This document shows, one piece after another, positions 5,987-6,916 of a stretch of DNA of 6,916 bases (its first letter is position 1; each line of letters opens with the position of its first letter). Source of the DNA: Anaerorhabdus sp036637135 (GTDB lineage Bacteria > Bacillota_I > Bacilli_A > Erysipelotrichales > Erysipelotrichaceae); assembly GCF_036637135.1 (NCBI RefSeq), contig NZ_JAVWNC010000082.1, positions 1 to 6,916 of the forward strand. Reading direction: 5' to 3'. The notes under the pieces were generated by a model. It worked only from the letters and a program-made list of their open reading frames with translations. It had not been told where the DNA came from and made no database searches. The position numbers were made by a program, and so were the translations under genes.

Positions 5987-6808
5987 ATGAATAAATTAAA
6001 AAAGGGGTTTACTTTAGTCGAACTAATTGTAGTAATAGCGGTATTGGCTGTTTTAGGTATGTTGATAGTTCCACAAGTTACCGGTGCTATTGATGAGAGT
6101 CAACGCGTTACTTGTATGAATAATTTAAATCTTATTAAGCGTGCTTATCTTACAGCAAAAGCAAGTGATGAAACAGTTTCTATGACAACTGTAATAGGTA
6201 ATAGTAATGGCAAATATTATTTAGGTAAATCGGAATGTCCTAAATCACAGGATGAATATGGAAGACAATATTTAGATGATTTGTGGTGCCCATATCATAA
6301 GATAAGTACATTGGGTACTTTATCAATTTATGATGAATATGTTGCAGGAGTTATGGATGATTTATTAATTAAAATTGAGAAATGTGGTGTATATTCTACG
6401 CATGATGAAAGAAATACTTGTGTAAATAAAGCTACAAATGGTTTGATTAGTAGATATGTAGATGCTTCAAATACGAATTTACGTAATGCGATTATAGGTC
6501 TATATGGTAACAAAGAGTGGCCTCCAATTGATAATAATCTACTTGCAGCAGCAAAGTTGGATGTGACGACAAAATACTATTATCAACCTTATTTCACTGA
6601 CAATAAAACAGAATTATTATTTGCTAGCAAAGATTCTACAGGGCATGGCCAATGGAGTACAAATCTAATATTTTACCAAGGGCAATGGTATAAATACAAT
6701 GGAGTTGGATCCAAAACCAATATAAGTGTTACAGAATTTCAAACATTATCTGCACAGCAAATAAGAGATAAATTTAATTCTTCAGAGTTCAGTAAAGTTG
6801 ATTACTAA
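5987..6808 (+). CDS. Type IV prepilin-like (pseudopilin) protein, large and cysteine-containing
   Basis: Exported pilin-like subunit of 273 residues. The N-terminus is a class III signal: basic leader MNKLKKG, predicted cleavage between Gly7 and Phe8, then FTLVELIVVIA with the conserved Glu at mature position 5 (residue 12), and a hydrophobic helix to about residue 28. After cleavage by prepilin peptidase the mature protein would have about 266 residues, larger than typical ComGC-type competence pseudopilins of around 100. The C-terminal part has no motif I recognise. It has five Cys at residues 43, 84, 101, 133 and 145, allowing up to two disulfides, and is rich in Tyr, Asn and Thr. No assembly ATPase, membrane platform or peptidase gene is in the window, so partners must lie elsewhere. 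It could serve in DNA uptake, adhesion or secretion; these cannot be separated here. It has its own promoter and terminator. Confidence 0.9.
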   Translation: MNKLKKGFTLVELIVVIAVLAVLGMLIVPQVTGAIDESQRVTCMNNLNLIKRAYLTAKASDETVSMTTVIGNSNGKYYLGKSECPKSQDEYGRQYLDDLWCPYHKISTLGTLSIYDEYVAGVMDDLLIKIEKCGVYSTHDERNTCVNKATNGLISRYVDASNTNLRNAIIGLYGNKEWPPIDNNLLAAAKLDVTTKYYYQPYFTDNKTELLFASKDSTGHGQWSTNLIFYQGQWYKYNGVGSKTNISVTEFQTLSAQQIRDKFNSSEFSKVDY

Positions 6809-6827
6809 GTTAAAGTTAAGAAAGAAT

Positions 6828-6839
6828 TATAGTACTATA
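6828..6839 (+). repeat. 12-bp perfect palindrome downstream of the prepilin gene
   Basis: TATAGTACTATA reads the same on both strands. Related TTATAG/CTATAA hexamers recur at 6827-6832, 6844-6849 and 6868-6873. In AT-rich DNA this may be chance. If real, it could be a protein-binding site or belong to the 3' end structure of the prepilin mRNA. Confidence 0.35.
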
Positions 6840-6850
6840 CTGGCTATAAT

Positions 6851-6889
6851 AGAGGAGATGCGGAGAGTTATAGCAATCCTCTTTTTTTT
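6851..6889 (+). terminator. Probable intrinsic terminator of the prepilin-like gene
   Basis: AGAGGA (6851-6856) pairs with TCCTCT (6877-6882). The stem continues past a small internal loop with TGC (6859-6861) and GCA (6873-6875), leaving an 11-base loop. A run of eight T (6882-6889) follows. It begins 42 bases after the prepilin stop. A competing 7-bp pairing, GCTATAA (6843-6849) with TTATAGC (6868-6874), crosses this stem. After it, up to the window end, I see only A/T-rich low-complexity sequence. Confidence 0.7.
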
Positions 6890-6916
6890 ATTTATTTGCA
6901 ATAAAAACAAAAAAAG

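Noticed and set aside
6328..6513. Minus-strand 61-residue ORF inside the prepilin gene
   Set aside because: Antisense shadow without a start signal or recognisable features.
5987..6808. Horizontal transfer or phage origin of the prepilin gene
   Set aside because: Base composition looks like the neighbours and no integrase, attachment site or insertion sequence is visible.
6858..6916. Start of a small membrane protein at ATG 6858
   Set aside because: The AGAGGAG sequence abuts the ATG with no spacer, the region folds as a terminator with eight T, and T-rich DNA readily encodes hydrophobic residues; kept only as an alternative in the findings.

Overview
This AT-rich window, with all genes on the + strand, looks like a low-GC Firmicute chromosome. 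The ribU and cmk-der-gpsA gene types, the Shine-Dalgarno sites and a secreted-type fumarate reductase flavoprotein suggest class Erysipelotrichia, possibly Erysipelothrix or a relative. That placement is inferred from protein flavour and not proven. The standard genetic code fits: no reading frame needs UGA as Trp.

Region 1 (1-1145) holds the 3' part of a flavocytochrome c/fumarate reductase-family gene, closed by a strong intrinsic terminator. Region 2 (1153-1989) is a self-contained unit. It has a promoter, an FMN riboswitch (RFN element) with a readable terminator/antiterminator switch, and ribU, the substrate-binding membrane subunit of an ECF riboflavin transporter. FMN made from imported riboflavin would shut off further transporter synthesis. 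The neighbouring fumarate reductase belongs to a flavin-dependent family.

Region 3 (2005-5918) is a four-gene operon with one clear extended -10 promoter in front and one strong terminator behind. The genes are an unrecognised acidic, coiled-coil, tail-anchored membrane protein, then cmk (CMP/dCMP kinase), der (ribosome-assembly GTPase) and gpsA (glycerol-3-phosphate dehydrogenase for phospholipid synthesis). Gaps are -1, 15 and 5 nt, so co-transcription and translational coupling are likely. The operon joins nucleotide supply, ribosome assembly and membrane lipid precursor supply, all growth-linked functions.

Region 4 (5921-6889) is a monocistronic unit: a promoter, an unusually large type IV prepilin-like protein with five cysteines, and an intrinsic terminator. 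No pilus assembly genes are visible in the window. The last ~110 bases carry a short palindrome, the terminator hairpin and low-complexity A/T runs.

Several obvious long-ORF starts are wrong. The ribU frame opens inside the riboswitch aptamer, and the frame of the membrane protein opens upstream of its own promoter. Shine-Dalgarno placement moves these starts to 1387 and 2060, and that of the prepilin to 5987. I see no mobile elements, CRISPR arrays, tRNA or rRNA genes. I found no convincing undescribed system; the least explained parts are the tail-anchored protein and the large orphan prepilin.
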